Assembly (NCBI RefSeq): GCF_010731755.1
Contig: NZ_AP022589.1
Coordinates: forward strand, 2,480,001 to 2,544,000
DNA: 64,000 nucleotides
Direction: 5' to 3'
Origin: Mycolicibacter minnesotensis
GTDB lineage: Bacteria > Actinomycetota > Actinomycetes > Mycobacteriales > Mycobacteriaceae
Shown here: in pieces, positions 19,176 to 32,932 of the stretch
Numbering within the stretch: position 1 is the stretch's first letter
Layout of the letters: the number at the start of each line of letters is the position of its first letter
Program-made: the position numbers and the translations under genes
Notes under the pieces: model-generated
What the model saw: the letters and a program-made list of their open reading frames with translations, nothing else
Databases searched by the model: none
Told to the model about the DNA's origin: nothing

Positions 19176-20098
19176 TGGCCGGCATCCTCGCGCTGGACGT
19201 CGGCGGTACCAAGATCGCCGCCGGCCTGGTGGACCCCGACGGATCGCTGGACTACACCGCCACGCTGCCCACCCGTGCCTCCGAGGGCACCGAGATGGTG
19301 TGGTCGGTGGTGGCAGAGCTGATCGAGGACGTCGTACAACGGGCGGGTGGCCGGGTGGACGCCGTGGGCATCGGTTCGGCCGGGCCCATCGACGTCCAAG
19401 CCGGCACCGTAAGCCCGGTGAATATTCCGGGCTGGCGTGGTTTCGCGCTGCGTGACCGGGTGGCGGCCGCGGTGCCCGGGGTGCCGGTCCGATTGGGCGG
19501 CGACGGCGTCTGCATGGCCCTGGGCGAACACCGCTACGGCGCGGGGCGGGGTAGGCGGGCCATGTTGGGCATGGTGGTCTCGACCGGGGTGGGCGGTGGC
19601 CTGGTGTTTGACGGGTCCCCCGTGCTCGGACGCACCGGCAATGCCGGCCATGTCGGGCACGTGGTCGTCGACCCTGACGGGGATCGGTGCCGGTGCGGCG
19701 GTCGCGGCTGTGTGGAGACCATTGCCTCCGGACCGTCGATGGTGCGCTGGGCACTGGCCCAGGGGTGGTCGCCGGACACCCGGGACGGGACCCGCGCCGA
19801 CGCAAAGACACTGGCAGCGGCCGCCGAAGCCGGGGACCCGGTGGCACTGCGTGCGTTCCGGCGCGGCACCGACGCGCTGGCGGTGATGATCGCCTCGGTG
19901 GCAGCGGTGTGCGACCTGGATCTGGTGGTGATCGGCGGGGGAGTCGCCAAGTCCGGTGCCTTGCTGTTCGGCCCGTTGCGGGAGGCGCTGGCCGAGCGCG
20001 CCCGACTCGACTTCCTGGTCGGACTCCAGGTCGTGTCCGCCCAACTCGGCGGCGACGCGGGGCTGGTGGGTGCAGCCGCGTTGGCCATGCTGCGTTGA
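19175..20098 (+). CDS. ROK-family sugar kinase
   Basis: 307 aa. The ATP-binding 'LALDVGGTKIAAGLV' (residues about 5-19), a 'STGVGGGLV' segment, the ROK signature 'GNAGHVGH' and the zinc-binding 'CRCGGRGCVE' are all present, so this is a catalytic kinase rather than a repressor; no N-terminal HTH exists. Its ATG overlaps the stop of the alpha-mannosidase gene (TGATG), so it probably phosphorylates the mannose or other hexose released. In M. tuberculosis fabD2 lies between the corresponding genes; here it does not. Confidence 0.9.
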   Translation: MAGILALDVGGTKIAAGLVDPDGSLDYTATLPTRASEGTEMVWSVVAELIEDVVQRAGGRVDAVGIGSAGPIDVQAGTVSPVNIPGWRGFALRDRVAAAVPGVPVRLGGDGVCMALGEHRYGAGRGRRAMLGMVVSTGVGGGLVFDGSPVLGRTGNAGHVGHVVVDPDGDRCRCGGRGCVETIASGPSMVRWALAQGWSPDTRDGTRADAKTLAAAAEAGDPVALRAFRRGTDALAVMIASVAAVCDLDLVVIGGGVAKSGALLFGPLREALAERARLDFLVGLQVVSAQLGGDAGLVGAAALAMLR

Positions 20099-20172
20099 CT
20101 CTGCGCTGGCGGCGGCGCAGTGCGAGTAGGCCCCGCCGTGGACGCAGAGTCAACGCAGGGATGCGGGCCGTT

Positions 20173-20202
20173 TTGGCTGATCGGGCTTCGTCACGTTATG
20201 GT
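20173..20202 (+). promoter_or_regulatory. promoter of rplJ-rplL
   Basis: TTGGCT (20173-20178) and TATGGT (20197-20202) with 18 bases between, placing the transcript start near 20209, at the beginning of the structured leader. Confidence 0.5.
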
Positions 20203-20209
20203 GTGAGGC

Positions 20210-20350
20210 GATCCACCGAAGACCGTAGGTCACCGAGCAATCGGTTGAAGGTCCGGGAACCTCCCGGCGGCCCACGCAGGAGGACGAGGCACCGGCTCCG
20301 CCGGCACACACTGTGACGCCCCGACCGCATCCTGCGTCGGGGCGTTCGTT
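20210..20350 (+). promoter_or_regulatory. ribosomal protein L10 leader
   Basis: This leader lies directly before rplJ. It has the paired segments expected for an L10-leader RNA (CACCGAGC.. / ..GGTTGAAGGTCCGGG, CCGGCTCCGCCGG) and ends with a strong hairpin: ACGCCCCGAC (20316-20325) with GTCGGGGCGT (20336-20345), then TCGTTATTT. Binding of the L10-L12 complex would favour termination, giving autogenous control. Position and final hairpin are seen directly; the mechanism is from the known leader family. Confidence 0.7.
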
Positions 20351-20402
20351 ATTTCCCGGGTGGCTCACTTGAGACAAGTACAGCGACACCGAGGAGGTAT
20401 GC

Positions 20403-21029
20403 ATGGCGCGGGCTGACAAGACCGCCGCCGTCGCGGACATCGTCGAGCAGTTCAACGGCTCGACCGCCACCGTGATCACCGAGTACCGCGGTTTGACGGT
20501 TGCGAACCTGGCGGAGCTTCGGCGTTCGCTCAGCGGCTCGGCCACCTACACGGTGGCGAAGAACACGCTGGTCAAGCTGGCCGCCGCGGAGGCCGGAGTC
20601 GAAGGGCTCGACGAGTACTTCGCGGGCCCGACGGCGATCGCGTTCGTCCAGGGCGAGCCGGTTGACGCCGCAAAGGCGATCAAGAAGTTCGCCAAGGACC
20701 ACAAGGCGCTGGTCATCAAGGGCGGCTACATGGACGGTCGCGCATTGACCGTCGCCGAGGTCGAGCGGATCGCCGACCTGGAGTCGCGCGAGGTGCTGCT
20801 GGCCAAGATGGCCGGTGCGATGAAGGGCAACCTGTCGAAGGCCGCCGGCCTGTTCGCCGCTCCGGCGTCGCAGATGGCTCGCCTGGCAGCTGCCCTGCAG
20901 GAGAAGAAGCCTGCCGCCGAGGCCCCGGCCCCGGCTGCGGCCGAAGCTCCGGCCGAAGCCGCCGAGGCGCCCGCCGAAACCGAAGCCGCGGCCGATGCCG
21001 CCGAGGCTCCGGCTGAGGCCGCCGAATAA
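20403..21029 (+). CDS. rplJ: 50S ribosomal protein L10
   Basis: 208 aa. The conserved N-terminal RNA-binding domain is present ('[40 protein letters not shown]'), followed by the helical region that carries L12 dimers and an Ala/Glu/Pro-rich C-terminal tail (about residues 165-208) typical of mycobacteria. The start has the strong ribosome binding site GAGGAGG. It is translated from the L10-leader transcript and precedes rplL by 53 bases. Confidence 0.97.
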   Translation: MARADKTAAVADIVEQFNGSTATVITEYRGLTVANLAELRRSLSGSATYTVAKNTLVKLAAAEAGVEGLDEYFAGPTAIAFVQGEPVDAAKAIKKFAKDHKALVIKGGYMDGRALTVAEVERIADLESREVLLAKMAGAMKGNLSKAAGLFAAPASQMARLAAALQEKKPAAEAPAPAAAEAPAEAAEAPAETEAAADAAEAPAEAAE

Positions 21030-21082
21030 CTAGGTACAGAACCAACCCCACTTCCTAAACGGAATCAGAAAGGACCGAAATC

Positions 21083-21469
21083 ATGGCCAAAATTTCCACC
21101 GAAGAGCTGCTCGACGTCTTCAAAGAGATGACTCTGCTGGAGCTGTCGGAGTTCGTGAAGCAGTTCGAAGAGACCTTCGACGTGACCGCTGCCGCTCCGG
21201 TCGCCGTTGCCGCCGCCGGGGGCGCCCCCGCCGCCGCTGAGGCAGCCGAGGAGCAGTCCGAGTTCGACGTCATCCTCGAGTCGGCCGGCGAGAAGAAGAT
21301 CGGCGTGATCAAGGTAGTCCGCGAGGTCGTCTCCGGCCTGGGCCTCAAGGAAGCTAAGGACCTGGTCGACAGCGCTCCCAAGGCGCTGCTGGAGAAGGTC
21401 ACCAAGGACGCTGCCGAGGACGCCAAGGCCAAGCTCGAGGCGGCCGGCGCCACCATCACCGTCAAGTAG
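21083..21469 (+). CDS. rplL: 50S ribosomal protein L7/L12
   Basis: 128 aa. An N-terminal dimerisation helix pair, an Ala-rich hinge (about residues 36-57) and the C-terminal globular domain with '[35 protein letters not shown]' are all present. L12 recruits translation GTPases to the ribosome. A hairpin terminator follows within 20 bases. Confidence 0.97.
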   Translation: MAKISTEELLDVFKEMTLLELSEFVKQFEETFDVTAAAPVAVAAAGGAPAAAEAAEEQSEFDVILESAGEKKIGVIKVVREVVSGLGLKEAKDLVDSAPKALLEKVTKDAAEDAKAKLEAAGATITVK

Positions 21470-21487
21470 TTCGTTCTACCGTCAATG

Positions 21488-21518
21488 CCCCCGGAACCCA
21501 CGAGGTTCCGGGGGTTTT
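21488..21518 (+). terminator. intrinsic terminator after rplL
   Basis: Arms CCCCCGGAACC (21488-21498) and GGTTCCGGGGG (21504-21514) form a perfect 11-bp stem with a 5-base loop, followed by TTTT. Confidence 0.92.
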
Positions 21519-21524
21519 GTCTGT

Positions 21525-22223
21525 TCAGGCCCGAGCGGCCGCGGCGGCCAGCGACTGCGCCGCCCGCTCGGGGGTGTCACCCAGGGCGACCAGCAGACTG
21601 ATCGTCATCGGGCTCAACACCTGGATCGCTGCGGTAAGACCGTGGTCGGCGTCACCGAAGAAGCCGGCCAACTCCAACATCATGAATCCATGCATCACCG
21701 TCCAGAACTGCGCGGCGGCCGCCACCACGGCGCCGTCGGCGCTTTCGGGCGTGGCCGCCGTGAGCCGGCCGGCCTCGATCGATCGCTGGACGCCGCGAAC
21801 CAGGTGCGCGAAGCTGGGCACCTCGACGTCGATCTGATCGGTGCCCAGCGTCAGCATGTTGTGGGCTGGGGCGTTGATGCCGTGCGCGCTGGTACTGCCG
21901 AACATCAGCCGGTACAGGTGCGGCCGCCCGATCGCGAATGTGCGGTAAACGATTCCGGTGGACAACAGGTCGGCCACCGGATCGTCGGTCGGAGGGAGCG
22001 TCAGCGCCGCATCGAACTGGCGCAGACCTTCCTCGGTGACCGCGGTGATCAGCTGGGGCAATCCACCGAAATGCGTGTAGACCGCCATCGTGGACGTGCC
22101 GGCGGCGGCAGCGATCTTGCGCGTCTGCAGAGCGTGGGGCCCGTGTTCGTCAAGCAGTGCCAGGGCCGCGACCAGTAAGTCCTCTCGCACGGTCCGCTCC
22201 CGTTGCACAGTCACGGTTGCCAT
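21525..22223 (-). CDS. TetR-family transcriptional regulator
   Basis: 232 aa. The N-terminal HTH ('LLVAALALLDEHGPHALQTRKIAAAAGTSTMAVYTHFGGLPQLITAV') is of the TetR type, and the C-terminal ligand-binding domain is helical. It is transcribed divergently from the carotenoid oxygenase gene with 61 bases between. A perfect palindrome ATAACA-C-TGTTAT sits just after a TATAAT box in that gap, so it probably represses the oxygenase and itself. Matches Rv0653c by position. The ligand is unknown. Confidence 0.9.
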   Translation of the reverse strand: MATVTVQRERTVREDLLVAALALLDEHGPHALQTRKIAAAAGTSTMAVYTHFGGLPQLITAVTEEGLRQFDAALTLPPTDDPVADLLSTGIVYRTFAIGRPHLYRLMFGSTSAHGINAPAHNMLTLGTDQIDVEVPSFAHLVRGVQRSIEAGRLTAATPESADGAVVAAAAQFWTVMHGFMMLELAGFFGDADHGLTAAIQVLSPMTISLLVALGDTPERAAQSLAAAAARA

Positions 22224-22248
22224 CGTCGCACAGCCGGCGTACGGTACC

Positions 22249-22273
22249 TATAATCCTGAAATAACACTGTTAT
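22249..22273 (+). promoter_or_regulatory. -10 box and palindromic operator of the carotenoid oxygenase gene
   Basis: A consensus TATAAT (22249-22254) is followed at the predicted transcript start by the palindrome ATAACA-C-TGTTAT (22261-22273). A repressor bound here would block initiation. The divergent TetR gene is the obvious candidate. Confidence 0.6.
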
Positions 22274-22284
22274 GGAGCCTGTGT

Positions 22285-23793
22285 ATGTCGCTTGAAGCCA
22301 CCCGCGCCGACCAGGCGACCAACCCCTACCTGGAGGATGTTCTGGCCCCGGTGAGCGCCGAACTCACGGCCACCGACCTGCGCGTCACCGGGCAGATCCC
22401 GGACTACCTCGACGGCAGATACCTGCGCAACGGCGCCAATCCCGTCACCGCAGCCGATCCCGCCACCTATCACTGGTTCACCGGTGACCCGATGGTGCAC
22501 GGCGTGGGGCTGGGACAGGGGCGCGCGCACTGGTACCGCAACCGCTGGGTGCGTACCCCGGGGGTCTGCGCTGCGCTCGGCGAACCCCTGCCGGGGCGCA
22601 TCGGCGTTCGGGCCGGGATGCAGTCGGTCGGCCCCAACACCAACGTGATCCGCCACGCCGGCAAGACGCTGGCACTGGTGGAGGGCGGCGTGGCCAACTA
22701 CGAACTCACCGCTGACCTCGACACGGTGGGCACCTGTGACTTCGACGGCACGCTGCGCGGGGGCTACACCGCCCACCCGCACCGTGACCCGGTGAGCGGC
22801 GAGCTACACGCCGTCTCTTACTCGTTCGCCCGCGGCAAGACCGTGCAGTATTCGGTGATCGACACCGCCGGGCGTGCCCGCCGCACGGTCGACATCAAGG
22901 TGACCGGGTCGCCGATGATGCACGACTTCTCACTCACCGACAAGTACGTGGTGGTCTATGACCTGCCGGTCACCTTCGATTCGGCCAACGTGCTACCGGT
23001 CAATATGCCCCGCTGGCTCAAGGCGCCCACCCGCAAGGCGCTGGGCGCGCTGGTCGGCAGGTTTCGGGTGCCGGGTCCGGTACTTGCGATGGTCAACCGC
23101 GACAGCAGGCCACCGGCCGGGTTGCCGTACGCATGGAACTCCGATTATCCGGCGCGCATCGGTGTGATGCCGCGGGAGGGCGAGCCCACAGTGCGATGGT
23201 TCGACGTTGAACCCTGCTATGTCTTTCATCCCCTGAACGCCTACACCGAGAGCTCGGCGACGGGCCAGGAACTGCTGGTGCTCGATGTGGTCCGCTACGC
23301 GAAGGTGTTCGACGAAGACCGGCGCGGCCCCGGGGACGCACCGCCCACGCTGGATCGCTGGACGATCAACCTCGACACCGGCGCGGTGCGCACCGAGTCG
23401 CGCGACGACCGGCCGCAGGAATTCCCGAAGATCAACGAATCGCTGCTGGGGCGCAAGCACCGCTTCGGCTACACCGTCGGCATCGACGGCGGGATTCTGG
23501 GTGACACCCAGGCGGCGATGTCGACCGCGCTGTACAAACACGACTACCTGACCGGCTCGAGCCTGACCGCCCCGATCGACCCGCAGTTGGTGATCGGTGA
23601 GATGTCCTTCGTTCCGCGCCCCGGCGGCAGCGCGGAAGACGATGGACTGTTGATCGGTCTGGCCCACCACCGTGGCCAGGACGAGGGGCAACTGGTGATC
23701 CTCGACGCCGCCACGTGTGAGTCGGTAGCCACCGTGCACCTGCCGCAACGGGTCCCGATGGGCTTCCACGGAAACTGGACACCTGCCGACTGA
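22285..23793 (+). CDS. carotenoid cleavage oxygenase
   Basis: 502 aa. It belongs to the retinal pigment epithelium membrane protein/carotenoid oxygenase family: 'NGANPVTAADPATYHWFTGDPMVHGVGL' near residue 58, 'TAHPHRDPVSGELHAVSY', 'MMHDFSLTDKYVVVYDLP', and 'VFHPLNAY' carry the His ligands for the non-haem iron. These enzymes split carotenoid or stilbene double bonds. Matches Rv0654 in M. tuberculosis by position and length. I use the ATG at 22285; the frame is open upstream but that part overlaps the TetR gene. Substrate unknown. Confidence 0.9.
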   Translation: MSLEATRADQATNPYLEDVLAPVSAELTATDLRVTGQIPDYLDGRYLRNGANPVTAADPATYHWFTGDPMVHGVGLGQGRAHWYRNRWVRTPGVCAALGEPLPGRIGVRAGMQSVGPNTNVIRHAGKTLALVEGGVANYELTADLDTVGTCDFDGTLRGGYTAHPHRDPVSGELHAVSYSFARGKTVQYSVIDTAGRARRTVDIKVTGSPMMHDFSLTDKYVVVYDLPVTFDSANVLPVNMPRWLKAPTRKALGALVGRFRVPGPVLAMVNRDSRPPAGLPYAWNSDYPARIGVMPREGEPTVRWFDVEPCYVFHPLNAYTESSATGQELLVLDVVRYAKVFDEDRRGPGDAPPTLDRWTINLDTGAVRTESRDDRPQEFPKINESLLGRKHRFGYTVGIDGGILGDTQAAMSTALYKHDYLTGSSLTAPIDPQLVIGEMSFVPRPGGSAEDDGLLIGLAHHRGQDEGQLVILDAATCESVATVHLPQRVPMGFHGNWTPAD

Positions 23794-23888
23794 GGCGGAC
23801 CGCCGATAAGGGTCGCACCTGTGCGCTACAGTGGCCCAAGCCACAAGCCAGTCGTGGCACGACCAGACGTTGCGGAAGGACCTCACTA

Positions 23889-24941
23889 ATGGGTGTCGCC
23901 ATCGAGGTACAGGGGCTTACCAAGTCCTTCGGATCGGCCCGGATCTGGGAAGACGTCACCATGACAATTCCCGAGGGAGAGGTCAGCGTTCTGCTCGGCC
24001 CCTCCGGTACCGGCAAGTCCGTGTTCTTGAAGTCCCTGATCGGCCTCCTGCGGCCCGAGCGGGGTTCGATCGTCATCGACGGCACCGACATTCTGCAGTG
24101 TTCGGCCAAGGAGCTCTACGAGATCCGCACCCTGTTCGGCGTGCTGTTCCAGGACGGCGCCCTGTTCGGCTCGATGAACATCTACGACAACACCGCCTTC
24201 CCGCTGCGTGAGCACACCAAGAAGTCCGAGAAGGAAATCCGTGACATCGTCATGGAGAAGCTCGAGATGGTCGGTATGCCCAACGACGGCTACAAGTTCC
24301 CGGGCGAGATCTCCGGCGGTATGCGCAAGCGTGCCGGACTGGCACGTGCGCTGGTTCTCGACCCGAAGATCATCCTCTGTGACGAGCCGGACTCCGGCCT
24401 GGACCCGGTCCGTACGGCCTACCTGAGCCAGCTGTTGATCGACATCAACGCTCAGATCGACGCCACCATCCTCATCGTGACGCACAACATCAACATCGCC
24501 CGTACTGTGCCGGACAACATCGGGATGTTGTTCCGCAAGGAGCTGGTCATGTTCGGGCCCCGCGAGGTGCTGCTGACCTCCGACGAGCCGGTGGTGCGTC
24601 AGTTCCTCAACGGTCGGCGTATTGGCCCGATCGGCATGTCGGAGGAGAAGGACCAGGCGACAGCTGCGGCCGAGGAGGCCATGCTGGCCGCCGGTCAGAG
24701 CGACGGCGGCGTCGAAGAGGTTGAGGGCGTGCCGCCTCAGCTCAGCGCGACCCCCGGCCTGCCTGAGCGCAAGGGTGTGGCGCGGCGCCAGGCCCGGGTC
24801 CGCGAGATCCTGCACACCCTGCCCCCCAGTGCGCAGGAGGCCATCCGCGATGACCTGGAAGGCACCCACAAGTACGCGGTGCACCAGTTCCCGGCGGACG
24901 AAGACGCGCCCACCGCGTCGATCCCGACCCCACCGGGCTGA
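23889..24941 (+). CDS. mkl: Mce transport ATPase Mkl (MceG-type)
   Basis: 350 aa. The ABC ATPase core has Walker A 'GPSGTGKS' (about 37-44), the signature 'EISGGMRKRAGLARAL' (about 138-153) and Walker B 'ILCDEPDSGLDP' (about 159-170). The C-terminal extension of about 100 residues, seen in mycobacterial Mkl, is present. Mkl powers the Mce lipid and cholesterol importers of which the channel parts are encoded elsewhere. It has a good ribosome binding site (GGAAGGA) and precedes rpoB by 383 bases. Confidence 0.94.
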   Translation: MGVAIEVQGLTKSFGSARIWEDVTMTIPEGEVSVLLGPSGTGKSVFLKSLIGLLRPERGSIVIDGTDILQCSAKELYEIRTLFGVLFQDGALFGSMNIYDNTAFPLREHTKKSEKEIRDIVMEKLEMVGMPNDGYKFPGEISGGMRKRAGLARALVLDPKIILCDEPDSGLDPVRTAYLSQLLIDINAQIDATILIVTHNINIARTVPDNIGMLFRKELVMFGPREVLLTSDEPVVRQFLNGRRIGPIGMSEEKDQATAAAEEAMLAAGQSDGGVEEVEGVPPQLSATPGLPERKGVARRQARVREILHTLPPSAQEAIRDDLEGTHKYAVHQFPADEDAPTASIPTPPG

Positions 24942-25324
24942 TCCCACGCCGGCTCACGCCGTGTCAGCTCTTGACGGAAGGACCTAAACGGTCCAATCTT
25001 GTCACCAGCACACGTACGGGAGCCTCAGCGGAGGTCAGCCAGCACCGATAGGGTCCCGGGACGTCGCAGTTGAGGATTGCGTCAGCCTGCGCTATTGTTG
25101 GACGTTGCGCTGGCTTCCTCCTGCCCATCCTTACTCGCACCCGACACCGCTGTACCAGCCTGAGTCACATTCGTTGACGCGTTTCAGGCGTGTTACCTCG
25201 TGGTTTGGTTGTGCGTGAGACCGGACAGAACGTTCGCCAGCCGAACCAACGGTCGATATTCGCAGCGAACGGAGCCGGTGAAGCCGGAATCCGCTGGCCG
25301 CATTAGGTGCTGGAAGGATGCATC
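24942..25324 (+). other. mkl-rpoB intergenic region and rpoB leader
   Basis: No gene is seen in these 383 bases. The left part carries only short G+C-rich hairpins; a promoter lies at 25070-25098, and the remaining 220 bases form the rpoB 5' untranslated leader, which ends in the ribosome binding site GGAAGGA before the TTG start. Confidence 0.5.
25070..25098 (+). promoter_or_regulatory. rpoBC promoter
   Basis: TTGAGG (25070-25075) and TATTGT (25093-25098) with exactly 17 bases between match a housekeeping sigma promoter. Initiation near 25105 gives a leader of about 220 bases. Confidence 0.6.
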
Positions 25325-28300
25325 TTGGCAGTCTCCCGCCAGAGCAAAAAGAACACCTCAGGTACTACCACCCAGAATTCTCCCAACAGTTCTGTTCCCG
25401 GAGCTCCGAATCGGGTCTCCTTCGCCAAGCTGCGCGAACCCCTCGAGGTTCCGGGTCTGCTCGACGTGCAGACCGACTCGTTCCAGTGGCTGATCGGGGC
25501 TGCACAGTGGCGCGAGAAGATGGCCGAGCAGACCGGCGCTGCGCCCAAGGGTGGTCTTGAAGAGGTTCTCGAAGAGCTCTCCCCGATTGAGGACTTCTCC
25601 GGCTCGATGTCGCTGTCGTTCTCCGACCCGCGGTTCGACGAGGTCAAGGCCCCGGTCGACGAATGCCGCGACAAGGACATGACCTACGCCGCCCCGCTGT
25701 TCGTCACCGCGGAGTTCATCAACAACAACACCGGCGAGATCAAGAGCCAGACGGTGTTCATGGGTGACTTCCCGATGATGACCGAAAAGGGCACGTTCAT
25801 CATCAACGGCACCGAGCGGGTGGTGGTTTCCCAGCTGGTGCGTTCCCCCGGTGTGTACTTCGACGCCAACATCGACAAGTCCACCGAGAAGACGCTGCAC
25901 TCGGTCAAGGTGATTCCGGGCCGCGGTGCCTGGCTGGAGTTCGACGTCGACAAGCGTGACCTGGTCGGCGTTCGCATCGACCGCAAGCGCCGCCAGCCGG
26001 TCACCGTGCTGCTCAAGGCGCTGGGCTGGACTTCGGATCAGATCCGGGAGCGGTTCGGCTTCTCCGACATCATGATGTCGACGTTGGAGAAGGACAGCGC
26101 GGCCAACTCCGACGAGGCTTTGCTGGACATCTACCGCAAGCTGCGTCCGGGCGAGCCCCCCACCAAGGAGTCGGCGCAGACCCTGCTGGAGAACCTGTTC
26201 TTCAAGGAGAAGCGCTACGACCTGGCCCGGGTGGGTCGCTACAAGATCAACAAGAAGCTGGGCTTGACCGCCAACCCGGGCGAGCCGCAGCCGACCACGC
26301 TGACCGAAGAGGACATCGTGGCCACCATCGAGTACCTGGTGCGTCTGCATCAGGCGGCTCAGGACGGCGACGGTGTGTCCGCCACCATGACGGTGCCGGG
26401 CGGCGTCGAGGTTCCCGTCGAGGTCGACGACATCGACCACTTCGGCAACCGCCGACTGCGCACCGTGGGTGAGCTGATCCAGAACCAGATCCGGGTCGGG
26501 CTGTCCCGGATGGAGCGTGTGGTCCGCGAGCGGATGACCACCCAGGACGTCGAGGCCATCACGCCGCAGACCCTGATCAACATCCGCCCGGTGGTCGCCG
26601 CGATCAAGGAGTTCTTCGGCACCAGCCAGCTCTCCCAGTTCATGGACCAGAACAACCCGTTGTCAGGTCTGACCCACAAGCGCCGCCTGTCGGCGCTGGG
26701 ACCGGGTGGTCTGTCGCGTGAGCGGGCCGGCCTGGAAGTTCGTGACGTGCACCCGTCCCACTACGGCCGGATGTGTCCGATCGAAACCCCGGAAGGCCCG
26801 AACATCGGTCTGATCGGGTCGCTGTCGGTGTACGCGCGGGTCAACCCGTTCGGTTTCATCGAGACGCCGTACCGCAAGGTCGTGGAGGGTGTCGTCACCG
26901 ACGAGATCCACTACCTGACCGCTGACGAGGAGGACCGCCACGTTGTGGCGCAGGCCAACTCGCCGCTGGAGGAGGACGGCCACTTCACCGAGGACCGGGT
27001 TCTGGTTCGTCGTAAGGGTGGCGAGGTCGAGTACGTGTCGTCCGCCGAGGTCGACTACATGGACGTCTCACCGCGCCAGATGGTGTCGGTGGCCACGGCC
27101 ATGATTCCGTTCCTCGAGCACGACGACGCCAACCGTGCCCTGATGGGCGCCAACATGCAGCGTCAGGCGGTTCCGCTGGTGCGCAGCGAGGCGCCGCTGG
27201 TGGGTACCGGCATGGAGCTGCGGGCCGCGATCGACGCCGGCGACGTGATCGTCGCCGACAAGACCGGTGTCATCGAGGAAGTGTCCGCCGACTACGTCAC
27301 GGTCATGGCCGATGACGGAACCCGGCAGACCTACCGGATGCGCAAGTTCAACCGGTCCAACCACGGCACCTGCGCCAACCAGCGTCCGATCGTCGACGCC
27401 GGCCAGCGCGTGGAGACCGGCCAGGTGATCGCGGACGGCCCGTGCACCGACAACGGCGAGATGGCCCTGGGCAAGAACCTGCTCGTGGCGATCATGCCGT
27501 GGGAGGGGCACAACTACGAGGACGCGATCATCCTGTCCAACAGGCTGGTCGAAGAGGACACGCTGACCTCGATCCACATCGAGGAGCACGAGATCGACGC
27601 CCGCGACACCAAGCTGGGCGCCGAGGAGATCACCCGGGACATCCCGAACGTCTCCGACGAGGTGCTGGCTGACCTCGACGAGCGCGGCATCGTCCGCATC
27701 GGCGCCGAGGTCCGCGACGGCGACATCCTGGTCGGCAAGGTCACGCCCAAGGGCGAGACCGAGCTGACGCCCGAGGAGCGGTTGCTGCGTGCGATCTTCG
27801 GCGAGAAGGCCCGCGAAGTCCGCGACACGTCGCTGAAGGTGCCGCACGGTGAGTCCGGCAAGGTCATCGGAATCCGGGTGTTCTCCCGCGAGGACGACGA
27901 CGAGCTGCCCGCCGGGGTCAACGAGCTGGTGCGCGTCTACGTCGCGCAGAAGCGCAAGATCTCCGACGGTGACAAGCTGGCTGGTCGCCACGGCAACAAG
28001 GGTGTTATCGGCAAGATCCTGCCGGCCGAGGACATGCCGTTCCTGCCGGACGGCACCCCGGTCGACATCATCTTGAACACCCACGGTGTGCCGCGGCGTA
28101 TGAACATCGGTCAGATCCTGGAGACCCACCTGGGCTGGATCGCCAAGACCGGATGGAACATCGATGTTGCGACCGGCGTGCCGGACTGGGCGGACAAGCT
28201 CCCCGAGGAGCTGTACTCCGCCGGCCCGGACACCCGCACCGCGACCCCGGTGTTCGACGGCGCGCAGGAGGCCGAGCTGCAGGGCCTGCTGTCCTCGACG

Positions 28301-28861
28301 TTGGCCAACCGCGACGGTGAAGTCATGGTCAACGCGGACGGCAAGGCGCGGCTGTTCGACGGCCGCTCCGGTGAGCCGTTCCCGTACCCGGTGACCGTCG
28401 GCTACATGTACATCATGAAGCTGCACCACTTGGTGGACGACAAGATTCACGCTCGTTCCACCGGTCCGTACTCGATGATCACCCAGCAGCCGTTGGGTGG
28501 TAAGGCGCAGTTCGGTGGCCAGCGGTTCGGTGAGATGGAGTGCTGGGCCATGCAGGCCTACGGTGCGGCGTACACGCTGCAGGAGTTGCTGACGATCAAG
28601 TCCGACGACACGGTCGGCCGTGTCAAGGTCTACGAGGCGATCGTCAAGGGCGAGAACATCCCTGAGCCCGGTATCCCCGAGTCCTTCAAGGTGCTGCTCA
28701 AAGAGCTGCAGTCGCTGTGCCTCAACGTTGAGGTGCTGGCGAAGGACGGTGCCGCGATCGAGTTGCGCGAAGGCGAGGACGAGGACCTGGAGCGGGCAGC
28801 CGCCAACCTGGGAATCAACCTGTCCCGCAACGAATCCGCTTCTGTGGAAGACCTCGCTTAA
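25325..28861 (+). CDS. rpoB: DNA-directed RNA polymerase subunit beta
   Basis: 1178 aa with a TTG start (25325) as in M. tuberculosis, giving 'LAVSRQSK...' aligned to 'LADSRQSK...'; a GGAAGGA lies eight bases upstream. An upstream GTG in frame (25307) is less likely. The rifampicin-binding region 26618-26698 encodes the unmutated '[27 protein letters not shown]' pattern in pieces: Asp, His and Ser at M. tuberculosis positions 435, 445 and 450 are all wild type. RpoB forms the catalytic centre with RpoC, which follows 38 bases downstream. Confidence 0.98.
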   Translation: MAVSRQSKKNTSGTTTQNSPNSSVPGAPNRVSFAKLREPLEVPGLLDVQTDSFQWLIGAAQWREKMAEQTGAAPKGGLEEVLEELSPIEDFSGSMSLSFSDPRFDEVKAPVDECRDKDMTYAAPLFVTAEFINNNTGEIKSQTVFMGDFPMMTEKGTFIINGTERVVVSQLVRSPGVYFDANIDKSTEKTLHSVKVIPGRGAWLEFDVDKRDLVGVRIDRKRRQPVTVLLKALGWTSDQIRERFGFSDIMMSTLEKDSAANSDEALLDIYRKLRPGEPPTKESAQTLLENLFFKEKRYDLARVGRYKINKKLGLTANPGEPQPTTLTEEDIVATIEYLVRLHQAAQDGDGVSATMTVPGGVEVPVEVDDIDHFGNRRLRTVGELIQNQIRVGLSRMERVVRERMTTQDVEAITPQTLINIRPVVAAIKEFFGTSQLSQFMDQNNPLSGLTHKRRLSALGPGGLSRERAGLEVRDVHPSHYGRMCPIETPEGPNIGLIGSLSVYARVNPFGFIETPYRKVVEGVVTDEIHYLTADEEDRHVVAQANSPLEEDGHFTEDRVLVRRKGGEVEYVSSAEVDYMDVSPRQMVSVATAMIPFLEHDDANRALMGANMQRQAVPLVRSEAPLVGTGMELRAAIDAGDVIVADKTGVIEEVSADYVTVMADDGTRQTYRMRKFNRSNHGTCANQRPIVDAGQRVETGQVIADGPCTDNGEMALGKNLLVAIMPWEGHNYEDAIILSNRLVEEDTLTSIHIEEHEIDARDTKLGAEEITRDIPNVSDEVLADLDERGIVRIGAEVRDGDILVGKVTPKGETELTPEERLLRAIFGEKAREVRDTSLKVPHGESGKVIGIRVFSREDDDELPAGVNELVRVYVAQKRKISDGDKLAGRHGNKGVIGKILPAEDMPFLPDGTPVDIILNTHGVPRRMNIGQILETHLGWIAKTGWNIDVATGVPDWADKLPEELYSAGPDTRTATPVFDGAQEAELQGLLSSTLANRDGEVMVNADGKARLFDGRSGEPFPYPVTVGYMYIMKLHHLVDDKIHARSTGPYSMITQQPLGGKAQFGGQRFGEMECWAMQAYGAAYTLQELLTIKSDDTVGRVKVYEAIVKGENIPEPGIPESFKVLLKELQSLCLNVEVLAKDGAAIELREGEDEDLERAAANLGINLSRNESASVEDLA

Positions 28862-28875
28862 TTACCAGCTACTAA

Positions 28876-32850
<3,975 letters not shown>

Positions 32851-32856
32851 TCATCG

Positions 32857-32874
32857 ACGAGAAGAGCCCCGGGG
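32857..32874 (+). terminator. left arm of the rpoC terminator, separated from its partner by the IS
   Basis: ACGAGAAGAGCCCCGGGG (32857-32874) pairs with the complementary arm at 34526-34543, CCCCGGGGCTTTTCTCGT, with one mismatch in 18. The two arms were presumably 29 bases apart before the 1.62 kb IS landed in the loop. The run of T lies in the right arm. Confidence 0.7.
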
Positions 32875-32885
32875 TGGGCGGGTTC

Positions 32886-32932
32886 ACATGGTCGTCGCAA
32901 CACTCTCGATTGAGAGGTTGCGGCGACCATGT
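32886..32932 (+). promoter_or_regulatory. long hairpin at the left end of the IS, covering the transposase start codon
   Basis: Arms 32886-32901 and 32917-32932 are complementary over 16 positions with one G-U pair; an inner CTCTC/GAGAG stem closes on GATT. The transposase ATG (32929-32931) is inside the right arm. Any transcript entering from rpoC would fold here and hide the start. Confidence 0.75.
32890..32904 (+). repeat. left terminal inverted repeat of the IS
   Basis: GGTCGTCGCAACACT; perfect complement at the right end. Confidence 0.9.
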
